Assembly (NCBI RefSeq): GCF_013283875.1
Contig: NZ_CP054139.1
Coordinates: 5,456,001 to 5,520,000 of the forward strand
Source: Mucilaginibacter mali
GTDB lineage: Bacteria > Bacteroidota > Bacteroidia > Sphingobacteriales > Sphingobacteriaceae
DNA: 64,000 nucleotides
Reading direction: 5' to 3'
The stretch's first letter is position 1. Every line of letters starts with the position of its first letter. Below the pieces are notes generated by a model, which was given only the letters and a program-made list of their open reading frames with translations, did not search any database and was not told where the DNA came from. Of the stretch, positions 51,640-61,017 are shown piece by piece. The position numbers were made by a program, and so were the translations under genes.

Positions 51640-52845
51640 TCAGGACAGTGCGGTTGCACGGTGCGCTTTCATCTTCTGCCGGGTGAGCAAATGGACGATA
51701 AGCACAACGCTGGATAAAGTGATACCGATAGCGCATACACCGGGCCACTGGTAATGCTGCCAGGCCATGGTAGCCAGGAAAGTGCCTGTAGAGCCACCGA
51801 TAAAATACGATACCATATATACGGTATTAATACGGTTACGCGCCGCCGGGTTAAGCGCGAAGATGACGGCCTGGTTAGAGATATGTGTGGCCTGTACGCC
51901 AACATCCATCAATATTACGCCGATGCCTAAGCCAATTAAATTGTTGCCTGATAACAGGAACAGCACAAACGAAGCGATAATTAACACGATAGTAAAGGCC
52001 GATAATTTGTACGAGTCCATTTTATCGCTCAGGCGGCCCATCATGCCGGCGGCTACGGCGCCTAATACGCCCAGCAAGCCGAAGCCACCGGCCACATCGC
52101 TGCCCAGGTTAAATTGATACTTTAATAAGAATACCAGTGTTGTCCAAAACGCGCTGAAGCAGGCAAAGCAAAGCGCCCCGCGGAAGGAGGCCAACCGCAA
52201 TGCCGGCTCATCCATAAATATTTTCACCAGCGATGCCATCAGGTGCTGGTACTTGCCTTTATAATCGGCCTCAACGCGGGGCAGTTGCAGGTAAACCAGC
52301 AGCCAGATAACCAGCATCATGCCTGCCGCTATATAAAACATGGCCCGCCAGCCAAAATGTTCGCCGATAAAGCCACTCAGTGTGCGCGATGCCAGGATAC
52401 CTACCAGCAGGCCGCTCATAATAAAGCCTATTTTTTTACCACGCTCGTGCGGTTGGGCTAAATGCGCGGCCATAGGCACCAGCAATTGCGGAATAACCGA
52501 ACTGATGCCGATGCACAAACTGGCTATTAATAAGATGGTAATGGTTGGCGCCCAGGCGGCTATCAGCAGGGAAGTGACCACAAAAATAAAATCGATCAGC
52601 ATTAATTTCTTCCGCTCGAACATATCGCCCAGCGGAACGATGAATAACAGGCCCAGGGCGTAACCAATTTGCGTGAAAACGGCAACTTGCCCCGCTTTAG
52701 CACTGTTTATATGGTACGAATTGGCGATGTCATCCAGCAAAGGCTGATTATAATAGATGTTTGCCACCACAAAACCGGTGGTAATGGTCATTATCCATAA
52801 AATTAGCGGAGTTAGATGTGGTTTTTCTGATATTTTGCTTGTCAT
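51640..52845 (-). CDS. Major facilitator superfamily transporter
   Basis: About twelve membrane segments spread over 401 residues. Loop 2-3 reads IVPLGDMFERKKLM, matching the MFS signature (GxxxDRxGRR-like), and a shorter version (MMGRLSDKMDSYKL) lies between segments 8 and 9. It resembles the drug/arabinose-efflux-type MFS group (TTGFVVANIYYNQPLL at the start). The substrate cannot be determined, although small-molecule efflux is likely. The gene is monocistronic and ends in a strong terminator. Confidence 0.92.
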   Translation of the reverse strand: MTSKISEKPHLTPLILWIMTITTGFVVANIYYNQPLLDDIANSYHINSAKAGQVAVFTQIGYALGLLFIVPLGDMFERKKLMLIDFIFVVTSLLIAAWAPTITILLIASLCIGISSVIPQLLVPMAAHLAQPHERGKKIGFIMSGLLVGILASRTLSGFIGEHFGWRAMFYIAAGMMLVIWLLVYLQLPRVEADYKGKYQHLMASLVKIFMDEPALRLASFRGALCFACFSAFWTTLVFLLKYQFNLGSDVAGGFGLLGVLGAVAAGMMGRLSDKMDSYKLSAFTIVLIIASFVLFLLSGNNLIGLGIGVILMDVGVQATHISNQAVIFALNPAARNRINTVYMVSYFIGGSTGTFLATMAWQHYQWPGVCAIGITLSSVVLIVHLLTRQKMKAHRATALS

Positions 52846-52998
52846 GTATAAATTTGGTCGGTATTTGCGCTTTTTTTGATTGTAAAATTATCTAAATATT
52901 AAGTTTGTGATAACTTAATGAGTTAAATACTGCTTTTTTGTCCTTGTTTGGTCTATTATTTTATATTTTTTTAATATTTTTTAAAATTTTTGTGATTA

Positions 52999-53033
52999 TT
53001 TGATAGTTGGATTATAAAAAACTATTACTTTTG
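52999..53033 (+). promoter_or_regulatory. Candidate promoter (TTTG-N23-TACTTTTG)
   Basis: TTTG at 52999-53002 and TACTTTTG at 53026-53033 are 23 nt apart, at the upper limit of the Bacteroidota -33/-7 arrangement. No gene follows before a terminator at 53226. Confidence 0.45.
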
Positions 53034-53262
53034 TATAGAAACGCTGGAATAGCTATCTGAAAATTGTGTTTTTTGAACGATAAATATTTTTTGATATAAT
53101 TATGACAATCTTTTTTTAAATTATTTTAAAAAAATACAACGAATATCAAAACTAAGTGTTACTTTTACACCGTATTAAAAATACACATTAAAACGTCTTC
53201 TCATAATTTAGGTTTATAATTGGTTAGTAAAGGCCCCTGCCCATCAGGGGCTTTACTTTTTT
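53034..53262 (+). ncRNA. Possible small RNA between a promoter and a terminator
   Basis: About 220 nt lie between the promoter-like motif and a strong terminator. Only very short frames are seen (the longest ATG frame is a few codons). The interval is AT-rich with several poly-T and poly-A tracts. A second weak -7-like word (TACTTTTA, near 53160) could start a shorter RNA. This is inference from flanking signals, and no known RNA family is recognised. Confidence 0.3.
53226..53262 (+). terminator. Strong rho-independent terminator without an upstream gene
   Basis: GCCCCTG (53233-53239) pairs with CAGGGGC (53245-53251), extended by AGTAAA/TTTACT with one bulged G, then a T-tract. Confidence 0.9.
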
Positions 53263-53420
53263 ATAAACTTTCGGTTGCAAAAGTACACGCTCAACATTTT
53301 ATAAAACTCGGTTTAAAGTAAAATTTGTGTTTTAAAGACAGATCGTCCCGATGTTTACAGGCGGATCAAACCCATATAAAATAATTTTTAATTAGGGTTT
53401 ACATTTTTAATAAGATATGA

Positions 53421-53428
53421 TATATTTG
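53421..53428 (+). promoter_or_regulatory. -7 element of tRNA-Ala
   Basis: TATATTTG matches TAnnTTTG and ends 12 nt before the mature tRNA start. A TTTA at about the -33 distance is a near match to TTTG. Confidence 0.65.
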
Positions 53429-53438
53429 CATCCCGCAA

Positions 53439-53516
<78 letters not shown>

Positions 53517-53523
53517 GATTATC

Positions 53524-53556
53524 AAGCACTTACAAGTATAGTAAGTGCTTTTTTAT
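53524..53556 (+). terminator. Terminator after tRNA-Ala
   Basis: AAGCACTTAC (53524-53533) pairs exactly with GTAAGTGCTT (53541-53550), followed by a T-tract. Confidence 0.92.
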
Positions 53557-53583
53557 TTTCAGAGACCTCCAAATAGCTCCCCT

Positions 53584-53595
53584 GTATCCTCCACT
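53584..53595. other. Partial copy of the tRNA-Ala 3' end (att-like)
   Basis: GTATCCTCCACT matches GTATTCTCCACT at 53505-53516, the tRNA 3' end plus two bases, in 11 of 12 positions. It may be a trace of a past integration, or chance. Confidence 0.3.
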
Positions 53596-53758
53596 TCACG
53601 CTTCCGGTAACAGTTTATGGCAGTAAACGCCATAAAGTAGTTTAAAATGGTTTAAAATTACCGTAGACCTCTTGCGTACCCTGCAAGCGTTTTCCTTCGC
53701 CAAAATAACCTAATACTTACTTTATTGGCGTTTTATTTTTGAGTAGTTTCTCATATAA

Positions 53759-54019
53759 AGAAGGACTGTCTTCGGATGTTATCCCGAGGTCAAAGTTGAG
53801 TTTCTAAAGAAAATTATATTATCCGAAGATACTAATGATGAAAAAAGATTTTGGACCGCTATTTGCCTCATCAATGACTTTCAATACTATGATTTAGAAA
53901 GGGCGATCAACTTTGCGGAAAGCATGAGAACAAATTTTCCTAATTCAGTTTATAGCGAGCGATTTATTGATATTAAACAAACCCTAATCGAATTTTCCTA
54001 CGTGGATTTTTGCGGTTAG
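53759..54019 (+). pseudogene. Truncated gene remnant without a start codon
   Basis: An 86-codon open frame follows a stop at 53756. It encodes a plausible protein segment (FWTAICLINDFQYYDLERA, FAESMRTNFPNSVYSERF) but has no ATG until its middle. Its composition is more AT-rich than the neighbouring core genes. I infer the 3' end of a lost gene; no family is recognised. A GTG-less, ATT-type start cannot be excluded. Confidence 0.4.
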
Positions 54020-54066
54020 TTTTCGTGGCAATCTTCCTACTGGCCGGGGAACTCCCTTAGATATCC

Positions 54067-54261
54067 TTACGATTTAGCCTTCGATTTTTTAAAATCAACT
54101 TCCTTTTCGATCCGTCCTTGTATAATCTTGCAATATTCTACCGTAACATCAATCCAGTTTTCAAGTTCTTCATGATTGACGATTAAAGAATCTCCAATTT
54201 TGTATTTTTGTGCAGCCACCCACATTGTTTTAAAAACCAAGTATCGACCAACTGATCCCAT
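54067..54261 (-). CDS. Hypothetical protein, 64 aa (weak support)
   Basis: The frame opens MGSVGRYLVFKTMWVAAQKYK and ends KKSKAKS. It is mixed helical with a basic tail. The frame stays open upstream of the Met without a stop for about 20 codons, so the start is uncertain and the gene may be a fragment. It lies in the AT-rich stretch after tRNA-Ala, away from other genes. No homologue family is recognised. Confidence 0.35.
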   Translation of the reverse strand: MGSVGRYLVFKTMWVAAQKYKIGDSLIVNHEELENWIDVTVEYCKIIQGRIEKEVDFKKSKAKS

Positions 54262-54512
54262 CCGTAAAAAATTAACTGACGCCTTTGCACACGGAGAGCT
54301 CCTCCTTTTAATCGGGAATGAAAATAATAATAACCAGGTGATATAAAAGGCGACAAAAAATGAAAATTATGATTAATTGACGAAGAAAAACCAGGTGTTT
54401 TTGCAGTTTTTTTACGAACTATTGATTGTTAATTTAATGTAATGGATTTTTATAAAATATTTTAATAGATAGTTGCTTCCCGGGAATTATAAAAAGCCTT
54501 GGGCTTTACCTT

Positions 54513-55487
54513 ATGAATTTAATTGATAAAACCGAACACGTAAAATGCCTGATCATCGGGTCGGGCCCGGCAGGCTATACGGCTGCCATATATGCATCGC
54601 GCGCTGATCTGAAACCTGTTTTATATACAGGCATACTGGCCGGCGGCCAGCTAACCCAAACCACCGAGGTAGAAAACTATCCCGGCTACCCTGATGGCAT
54701 CCAGGGCCCCGAAATGATGGAGAACTTCCGCCGCCAGGCCGAGCGGTTGGGTACCGATATCCGTTTCGGTTATATCACTTCGGTTGATTTTAGCAGCCTG
54801 CCGCATAAGGTAGTGGTTGATGAAAGCAAACCCATCCTGGCCGATACGGTGATCATCTCTACCGGTGCATCCGCTAAATGGCTGGGGCTGGAATCAGAGC
54901 AAAAATATAATGGCTTCGGCGTATCAGCCTGTGCTGTTTGCGATGGTTTCTTCTTCCGCGGGCAGGATGTGGCTATTGTAGGGGCAGGAGATACCGCCGC
55001 TGAAGAGGCTACCTATTTAGCCAAGCTTTGCAAAAAGGTGTACATGCTGGTAAGGCGCGATGAGTTCCGCGCATCAAAAGCGATGATGCACCGCGTACTG
55101 AACACCCACAACATCGAGATATTATATAATACCGAAACCAAAGAAATTGTAGGCGACGGTATGAATGTAACTGGCGTTAAAGTACAGAACAATCAAAACA
55201 ACGAAGAAAAGACACTGGAGGTAACCGGTTTCTTTGTAGCCATTGGCCACCACCCGAATACCGATATTTTTAAAGGCTGGCTGGATATGGACGAAACGGG
55301 TTATATCAAAACCAAAGCGGGCAGCACGTATACCAACATCGAGGGGGTATTTTGCTGTGGCGATGCGCAGGACCATGTTTACCGCCAGGCGGTAACAGCG
55401 GCAGGTACCGGCTGTATGGCCGCTATTGATGCCGAACGTTACCTGGCCGCTAAGGAGCATGTGGCTGTATTGGAAGAAATTATTTAA
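54513..55487 (+). CDS. trxB: Thioredoxin-disulfide reductase
   Basis: TrxB uses NADPH and FAD to reduce thioredoxin. The FAD-binding site is IIGSGPAGYTAAIYASRA (about 14-31), the redox pair is ACAVCDGFFF (Cys140, Cys143), and the NADPH site is VAIVGAGDTAAEEATYL. The C-terminal FAD block is GVFCCGDAQDHVYRQAVTAAGTG. At 324 residues it is normal and cytoplasmic. It could supply electrons for the TlpA-type redoxins further downstream, through an unknown membrane carrier. Confidence 0.97.
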   Translation: MNLIDKTEHVKCLIIGSGPAGYTAAIYASRADLKPVLYTGILAGGQLTQTTEVENYPGYPDGIQGPEMMENFRRQAERLGTDIRFGYITSVDFSSLPHKVVVDESKPILADTVIISTGASAKWLGLESEQKYNGFGVSACAVCDGFFFRGQDVAIVGAGDTAAEEATYLAKLCKKVYMLVRRDEFRASKAMMHRVLNTHNIEILYNTETKEIVGDGMNVTGVKVQNNQNNEEKTLEVTGFFVAIGHHPNTDIFKGWLDMDETGYIKTKAGSTYTNIEGVFCCGDAQDHVYRQAVTAAGTGCMAAIDAERYLAAKEHVAVLEEII

Positions 55488-55553
55488 ATAAACCCGGTAG
55501 GTAAGAAGACCGGATGCAGTTGTAGTGATTCTGCATATGTGTTAGGTTAAGGG

Positions 55554-55576
55554 AAGGCCGCTTACCCGGCCTTTAT
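55554..55576 (+). terminator. Rho-independent terminator after trxB
   Basis: AAGGCCG (55554-55560) pairs with CGGCCTT (55567-55573) around CTTACC, followed by a short T-rich tract. Confidence 0.8.
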
Positions 55577-55591
55577 TCTGATAATGCTTAT

Positions 55592-55711
55592 ATGTGGACC
55601 AAACGCAAAGACAAAACGACGATACAGGAAAAACTGTTTGTTTTGGTCGTCAGTGCCGGCCTCATCGCACTGGTGATAATTGTCAAAATGATCTTTGATC
55701 TCTTCTTTTGA
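55592..55711 (+). CDS. Small single-span membrane peptide, 39 aa
   Basis: The peptide starts MWTKRKDKTTIQEKLF, with a strongly basic N-terminus. It then has one hydrophobic span of about 20 residues (FVLVVSAGLIALVIIVK) and ends MIFDLFF. Inward-positive charge suggests the N-terminus is cytoplasmic. It lies between the trxB terminator and fecR. No family is recognised, and the length makes the call tentative, but the composition is that of a real membrane peptide. Confidence 0.5.
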   Translation: MWTKRKDKTTIQEKLFVLVVSAGLIALVIIVKMIFDLFF

Positions 55712-55886
55712 TTGCTTCGCGCCGTTATTATCCTCTCTTTTATTGATAACTGATCGACCCTAATACGGTTTGGCTGCCCATCTTCGGCCATTTCAAGGCC
55801 GCGGTATTAAAAAATTTAAATTTTTTTTCAAAACCACTAAGGGTAAGCCCCATAGTTATGTAACTCCATTATATAAAACCAAAATA

Positions 55887-56855
55887 ATGGAAGAAAAACA
55901 ATTGGATCTGTTGATGAGGAAATTCCTGGATGGAACCGCCAACGAATCTGAAAAACAACAATTGAACGACTGGTACCGCGTTCAAAATGAAAGGGACATC
56001 ATTTGGGAAACCGACCAGCCGAATGAAGAAAAGCAGGTAGCTAAGCAGATGCGCCAAAAATTGGAAGCGCATATATATGCAGGAAGGTCCCGGTCTATGA
56101 GGTTTAATAACGGGGTGATCGGTCGTGCGGCTGCTATATTCATTGGTGTATCGGTTATGGCGGGGGCTTACTTCCATTTTAAAGGGCCTAAATCAAACCT
56201 GCTGCCTGATAGAGCGGTAATTGCCGCTACAAGCGCGCTGGAGAACAGGTATGTGCTATTACCAGATAGCAGTACAGTATTGCTGCACCCGGGCGCGAAG
56301 ATCGATTACCATTTTGATGGAAAAACCAGGCAGCTTACACTAATTGGCGAGGCTTATTTCGATATCAGGCATAAAACAGATCAGCCCTTTATTATCCATA
56401 CCGGCAAAGTGATCACTACGGTATTGGGCACAGCCTTTAATATCAAAGCCTACCCGGGCCAAAAGGTAACCGTAGCGGTAACCAGGGGCAAGGTGAGCGT
56501 GATAGATGAAACTAAAAAAATGCTGGCCATACTGACGCCAAACCAATCGGTTGAATACAGCAGCGAGACAAAAACAGCCAATCAGCGTGCGGTAAAATCG
56601 GAAGAAATGATCACCTGGGTAAAGGCCGATATGCAGTTTGACGATATACCATTTAAGGAACTTGCCGAAAAATTAGAACACAGGTATAATGTATCGATCA
56701 AATTTAAGAGTCCGGCATCGGAAAAACAGCTGATCAGCGGGCATTTTAACGGAACGGAACCACTTGACCGTGTACTGCAGATCATATCTGAAACCACGGC
56801 TACCACTTATACTATTGATGGTAATACGGTAACTGTTGATACTAAAGGGAATTAA
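55887..56855 (+). CDS. FecR-family anti-sigma factor with DUF4974-like C-terminus
   Basis: The start was placed at MEEKQLDLLMRKFLDGTANE (55887), the usual opening of these proteins; 39 residues open upstream look untranslated. The cytoplasmic anti-sigma region runs to about residue 80. A membrane span follows (about 83-101, IGRAAAIFIGVSVMAG). The periplasmic FecR domain has YVLLPDSSTVLLHPGAKIDY, GEAYFDIRHKTDQPFIIHTG and VLGTAFNIKAY. A DUF4974-like end follows (FDDIPFKELAEKLEHRYNV). Such proteins relay signals from STN-type TonB receptors to an ECF sigma factor, which is not encoded nearby. Confidence 0.93.
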   Translation: MEEKQLDLLMRKFLDGTANESEKQQLNDWYRVQNERDIIWETDQPNEEKQVAKQMRQKLEAHIYAGRSRSMRFNNGVIGRAAAIFIGVSVMAGAYFHFKGPKSNLLPDRAVIAATSALENRYVLLPDSSTVLLHPGAKIDYHFDGKTRQLTLIGEAYFDIRHKTDQPFIIHTGKVITTVLGTAFNIKAYPGQKVTVAVTRGKVSVIDETKKMLAILTPNQSVEYSSETKTANQRAVKSEEMITWVKADMQFDDIPFKELAEKLEHRYNVSIKFKSPASEKQLISGHFNGTEPLDRVLQIISETTATTYTIDGNTVTVDTKGN

Positions 56856-56889
56856 TAAAGAAATAAAGCTCCGGCAAAAAATATAGTAT

Positions 56890-58338
56890 ATGAATTTGTA
56901 TAAAAACATCGGTTTAATAGTGTTACTGAGCGGTTTAGCTTCTGTAGCCAATGCCCAGCAAAACAGGCAGCCTGCCAAACCCGATAGCTTAACGCTTTAT
57001 TACCAGGGTTTAGCCAGATCGGGCACTACTGAGGATAAAGTAAAAATAACAACCGGCTTAAAACAACTGGCAGATAAGGATGAGGCCGGGATAACGCAAG
57101 CCACAAAAATTGCCGTAGCGATAAAGGCTACGGATATGGCCGATTCGTTAAGAAACGTTACCATCAAGCGTTACCCGCATGGGCAAGCCGCCTTTATTAA
57201 ACAGTATAACGAACTGGTATCGGTAAAAGCTACGGCTGCCGAAAAGGAAAAAAAGTATGACCTGCTGATCAAACAATTCCCCGAGCCTGCACAAAATGCT
57301 GATGTGGCGTATGACTACGCCCGTTCTGAAGTGGCTTACAGTTATGCCCTGGAAGGCAACGCCGCTAAATGCGAGCAATGGGTGGAGACGGTTAAATCGC
57401 CATCGTACCTGGCTACCATAAGAACCATGAACGCGCAGACCTTAGCTTCGAAAAACGAATTCGCCACGGCCGAGCGCATGATCAGGAAATCGGTAGCTGC
57501 AGCAAAATCAGCAGCTGATGCCGGCAGCGGGAACAAAGACGCTTACTATGCTAACGTGAGTGCTTTGGCCAACGTGTTATATAAAGAGCAAAAATTTAAA
57601 GATGCTTTAACCTTTGCTACCGAGGCGTACGAAGGCAGCACACGCAAAACCGGCAGCGTTAAAACTGTATACGCATTGGCCCTTACAGCCAACAATCGCG
57701 GTAAAGATGCTTTGCCGATGTTGGTGGAGGAGGTAAAGGCCGGGCGTGCCAACGCTGATATTAAAGCCAGCTTGAAGGCAGCTTATGTGCAGGATAAAGG
57801 TTCGGATACCGGGTATACCGAGTTTATAGGCGGCCTGAGCAGCGAGTTGCAAAAAGCGGTTTTGGCCGGCTTGTCTAAAAAAATGATATCCGAAGCCTCG
57901 CCCGAATTTGCGCTTGTTGATCTGAACGGGGCGAAGGTGTCTCTTGCCAGTCTTAAAGGTAAGGTAGTGATCCTTGATTTTTGGGCTACCTGGTGCGGGC
58001 CTTGCAAAAAATCGTTCCCGGCCATGCAAATGGCACTGACCAAATACAAGAACGACCCGAACGTGAAATTCCTGTTTATCGACACCTGGGAAAGGGTGCC
58101 CGACCCTGCAAAAGATGTAAAAAGCTTTATTAAAGATAATAAGTATGATTTCCAGGTATTACTTGATGATAACAAGACCAAAGTAGTCGACAAGTTTGGG
58201 ATCACCGGCATCCCTGCAAAGTTTGTGATAGATGGCAACGGAAAGATCAGGTTTAAACTAACCGGTTTTGATGGCGCTGATGATGCCGCGGTTGAAGAAA
58301 TATCGGCAATGATAGAAATGGCAAAAAAGACAATTTAA
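56890..58338 (+). CDS. TlpA-family disulfide reductase with helical N-terminal region, 482 aa
   Basis: A signal peptide (about 1-22) is followed by a mainly helical region (about 30-330) with TPR-like segments such as ALTFATEAYEGSTRK. The C-terminal redoxin domain starts EFALVDLNGAKVSLASLKG. Its active site is LDFWATWCGPCKKSFP (Cys369, Cys372), and GITGIPAKFVIDGNGKI supplies the cis-Pro. It is periplasmic. It is the first of three related genes between fecR and the SusC gene and closely resembles the third by eye. Confidence 0.92.
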   Translation: MNLYKNIGLIVLLSGLASVANAQQNRQPAKPDSLTLYYQGLARSGTTEDKVKITTGLKQLADKDEAGITQATKIAVAIKATDMADSLRNVTIKRYPHGQAAFIKQYNELVSVKATAAEKEKKYDLLIKQFPEPAQNADVAYDYARSEVAYSYALEGNAAKCEQWVETVKSPSYLATIRTMNAQTLASKNEFATAERMIRKSVAAAKSAADAGSGNKDAYYANVSALANVLYKEQKFKDALTFATEAYEGSTRKTGSVKTVYALALTANNRGKDALPMLVEEVKAGRANADIKASLKAAYVQDKGSDTGYTEFIGGLSSELQKAVLAGLSKKMISEASPEFALVDLNGAKVSLASLKGKVVILDFWATWCGPCKKSFPAMQMALTKYKNDPNVKFLFIDTWERVPDPAKDVKSFIKDNKYDFQVLLDDNKTKVVDKFGITGIPAKFVIDGNGKIRFKLTGFDGADDAAVEEISAMIEMAKKTI

Positions 58339-58353
58339 ATAAAAAGACACCAC

Positions 58354-59388
58354 ATGAAAATTTACGCGAAAGCGCTTAGCGTTTTATTATTATCCGGTTT
58401 ATCCGCAACCGGTTTGCACGCCCAGGCACCTGCTCCCCCGGTAAAAGATCTGGGCGAACCTGCCCCCGCCTTAACCGTAGGCAAATGGCTGAAGGGTGGC
58501 GAGGTTGACGGCCTTAAAAAAGGAAAGGTTTATGTAGTTGAATTTTGGGCTACCTGGTGCCTGCCTTGTATTGCCGGCATGCCGCACCTCTCGGCTGTAG
58601 CGCACGAGTTTAAAGATGTAACCGTAATTGGTTGCAGCATTTTAGAACGCAAGACTACCGACCTGGCAACGATAGAAAAGTTTGTGGCCGGTAAACGCGA
58701 TACCATGGATTACCACGTGGCGGTTGACGATGGCAGTAAAATGGCCGATAACTGGCTGAAAGCCTATGGCGAGCGCGGTATCCCTTTTGCCTTTATTGTA
58801 GATAAGCAAAACCGTATAGCCTGGGCAGGGCACCCGATGAACCTGGACAAGATACTGCCGCAAGTGGTATCCGGTAAATGGAACGTAGAGAAGGCCGCGG
58901 CTGATAGGAAGGATATGCAGCGCTTATCGAAAATTGATGGCAATGAGGTGGTAACCACTTTAAATAAATATATGGGGCGGCCAGGTAACCCCGTTGGCGC
59001 GCTTGCCAGGATAGATAGTTTTTTGAAGGTTGAACCCGGGTTGAAGTATTACCCTAAAATGGGCCATTTCACCTTTGTTGCTTTGGCCAAAACAAACGAA
59101 GCCAAAGCGTTGCCATTTGCTAAAACATGGTTCGAAGCTAATAACGACGCGCCATCTTATGCTACGGTAACGGATGCGGTGAACTACCTTGAACACCCCA
59201 GCCCCGAAATGTATGCTTTTGCAGCTTATTGTTATCAGGCGCAAATAGACAGGTACCCCTGGAGCATGGACTTGAAGGTGACCTACAAGGCGATGGCCGA
59301 CCTGTACAAAAAAGGTGGCGATGAAAAGAAGGCGGCCGAATTTGCAAAAAAATCGGATGCCGCGCCCGCTGGCCGGCCAGCTCATTGA
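58354..59388 (+). CDS. TlpA-family redoxin with N-terminal thioredoxin domain, 344 aa
   Basis: Here the order is reversed. After a signal peptide (about 1-23, LHAQAP) the thioredoxin domain comes first: VVEFWATWCLPCIAGMPHL (Cys69, Cys72) and YGERGIPFAFIVDKQNRI. A helical region follows (about 190-330), ending in KKGGDEKKAAEFAKKSD. It is probably periplasmic. It begins 15 nt after the preceding redoxin gene, so they are one operon. Substrates are unknown. Confidence 0.92.
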   Translation: MKIYAKALSVLLLSGLSATGLHAQAPAPPVKDLGEPAPALTVGKWLKGGEVDGLKKGKVYVVEFWATWCLPCIAGMPHLSAVAHEFKDVTVIGCSILERKTTDLATIEKFVAGKRDTMDYHVAVDDGSKMADNWLKAYGERGIPFAFIVDKQNRIAWAGHPMNLDKILPQVVSGKWNVEKAAADRKDMQRLSKIDGNEVVTTLNKYMGRPGNPVGALARIDSFLKVEPGLKYYPKMGHFTFVALAKTNEAKALPFAKTWFEANNDAPSYATVTDAVNYLEHPSPEMYAFAAYCYQAQIDRYPWSMDLKVTYKAMADLYKKGGDEKKAAEFAKKSDAAPAGRPAH

Positions 59389-59438
59389 TATTAAAAATCA
59401 CAATCACTCAAAAACAATCACCACTAATAAAAACAACA

Positions 59439-60854
59439 ATGAAGTACTTATTTACCCTGCTTTGCATCGGCATAATGCTATACGCAGGCGCGCAGAACCG
59501 TCAGCGCGTAAACCCGCTATTAAAAGAACTGACAGACCAGAAAGACCAGCAAGTATTGGCCGCTAAGTTGAAAACGCTGGAGGATAGCCAGAAAGAAGAA
59601 GATGTGAAACTGCTGGCCGATTATTATAACGCCACCGGCAACAAACAAAAGAACGAAGAAATAACCAAGCTGATCATGACGCGTTTTCCCAACGGAGCGA
59701 TGGCGTTTGATGAGGCGGCTAACAATATTTATAATGAAAGAGACCCATTAGCCAACGAAAAAAGGCTGAAGGCGCTCATCGCAACATTTTCTTCAAACCC
59801 TGCTTTAGCAAATAACAGGATGTTTAATGCATCACGGTATTATGTAGCTATTACTTTTTTAGGAAAAAATAAACCGGAAAAGGTGAAGGAATACCTGGAG
59901 GCCATAACCGATACTACCTACAAAACTAACGCTTACTCGTATGCTGCCCGCGAAGCAATTGGTACCGGCGACTATGTTTTGGGCGAACAACTGATCAGGA
60001 AAACCTTTGCCGATGTGGCAAGGAGAGGAAACGTTAACCCTGCCGATATGGTTGAGTATTCAAGAATAGCCGGCCACTTGTTTTACCTGAACGGGAAGTA
60101 TAAAGAAGGCTTCCCTTATGCCAAAGCCGCTTACGATGGCAAAAGCTTATGGAAGGATGTAAAGCCGATGTATTTAGACTATCTGGTAGCCAATCACGAT
60201 TATAAAGAGGCTTACCCGATGATGGAGGAAGCCATCCGCACCGGCAACGCTTCGGCCGAGGTTAAAGCTCAATTTAAAAATGCTTACGTGGCCGCTAAAG
60301 GCAGCGACGCGGGCTTTACCGAATACGAAGCATCGCTATATACCGCGATGAAGGAAAGCATCAAAGCCGAACTTGCCAAAAAGATGATGAACGAGCAGGC
60401 CTTTGATTTCCACATTACCGACCTGAACGGGAAAGCGGTTTCCCTGTCCGATTTTAGAGGAAAAACCGTTGTGCTTGATTTTTGGGCTACCTGGTGTGCC
60501 CCTTGCAAGGCATCGTTCCCTAATATGCAGGCAGCGGTAACCAAGTATAAAAACGACCCGAACGTGGTGTTCCTTTTTATCCATACCTGGGAAACTAATA
60601 ACACGCCTGCCAAGGATGCTGGAAGTTATATCAGGGATAAAAAGTTCACTTTCAATGTGCTTATTGATGCTAAAGACCCGGTTACCAAGGCCAATAACGC
60701 CGCGGTGGGTTACAAGCTAAAGGGCATTCCCGCTAAGTTTATTATCGATAAAAACGGTAAGATCAGGTTTAACTCGCTGGGCGGTGGCGCCGGCGGCAAC
60801 GATGCTTTTGTAGAAGAAATATCAACCATGATAGAGCTGGCCAAGGCGGCTTGA
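59439..60854 (+). CDS. TlpA-family disulfide reductase with helical N-terminal region, 471 aa
   Basis: Start 59439 (MKYLFTLLCIGIMLYAGAQ) gives a clear signal peptide; 18 residues open upstream overlap the previous gene. The helical region (about 30-320) is followed by FDFHITDLNGKAVSLSDFRG, the active site LDFWATWCAPCKASFP (Cys353, Cys356) and KLKGIPAKFIIDKNGKI. It is a likely paralogue of the 482-aa redoxin two genes upstream. It is probably periplasmic and cotranscribed with its neighbours. The gap to the next gene (163 nt) is larger and could hold a promoter. Confidence 0.92.
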   Translation: MKYLFTLLCIGIMLYAGAQNRQRVNPLLKELTDQKDQQVLAAKLKTLEDSQKEEDVKLLADYYNATGNKQKNEEITKLIMTRFPNGAMAFDEAANNIYNERDPLANEKRLKALIATFSSNPALANNRMFNASRYYVAITFLGKNKPEKVKEYLEAITDTTYKTNAYSYAAREAIGTGDYVLGEQLIRKTFADVARRGNVNPADMVEYSRIAGHLFYLNGKYKEGFPYAKAAYDGKSLWKDVKPMYLDYLVANHDYKEAYPMMEEAIRTGNASAEVKAQFKNAYVAAKGSDAGFTEYEASLYTAMKESIKAELAKKMMNEQAFDFHITDLNGKAVSLSDFRGKTVVLDFWATWCAPCKASFPNMQAAVTKYKNDPNVVFLFIHTWETNNTPAKDAGSYIRDKKFTFNVLIDAKDPVTKANNAAVGYKLKGIPAKFIIDKNGKIRFNSLGGGAGGNDAFVEEISTMIELAKAA

Positions 60855-61017
60855 TCTGTGTTTAAATATACCCCTAACTAAACTAATTGATGAAAGGAGA
60901 ACGCAACATGCATTGAATTATACTATCCGGAAATTGAAAGAAGCCGGGATGCGGCAACATCCCGGCCGATAGGATCAATAAATAATTTTTCACGAGAATT
61001 TACTTTACCCTTAACAA

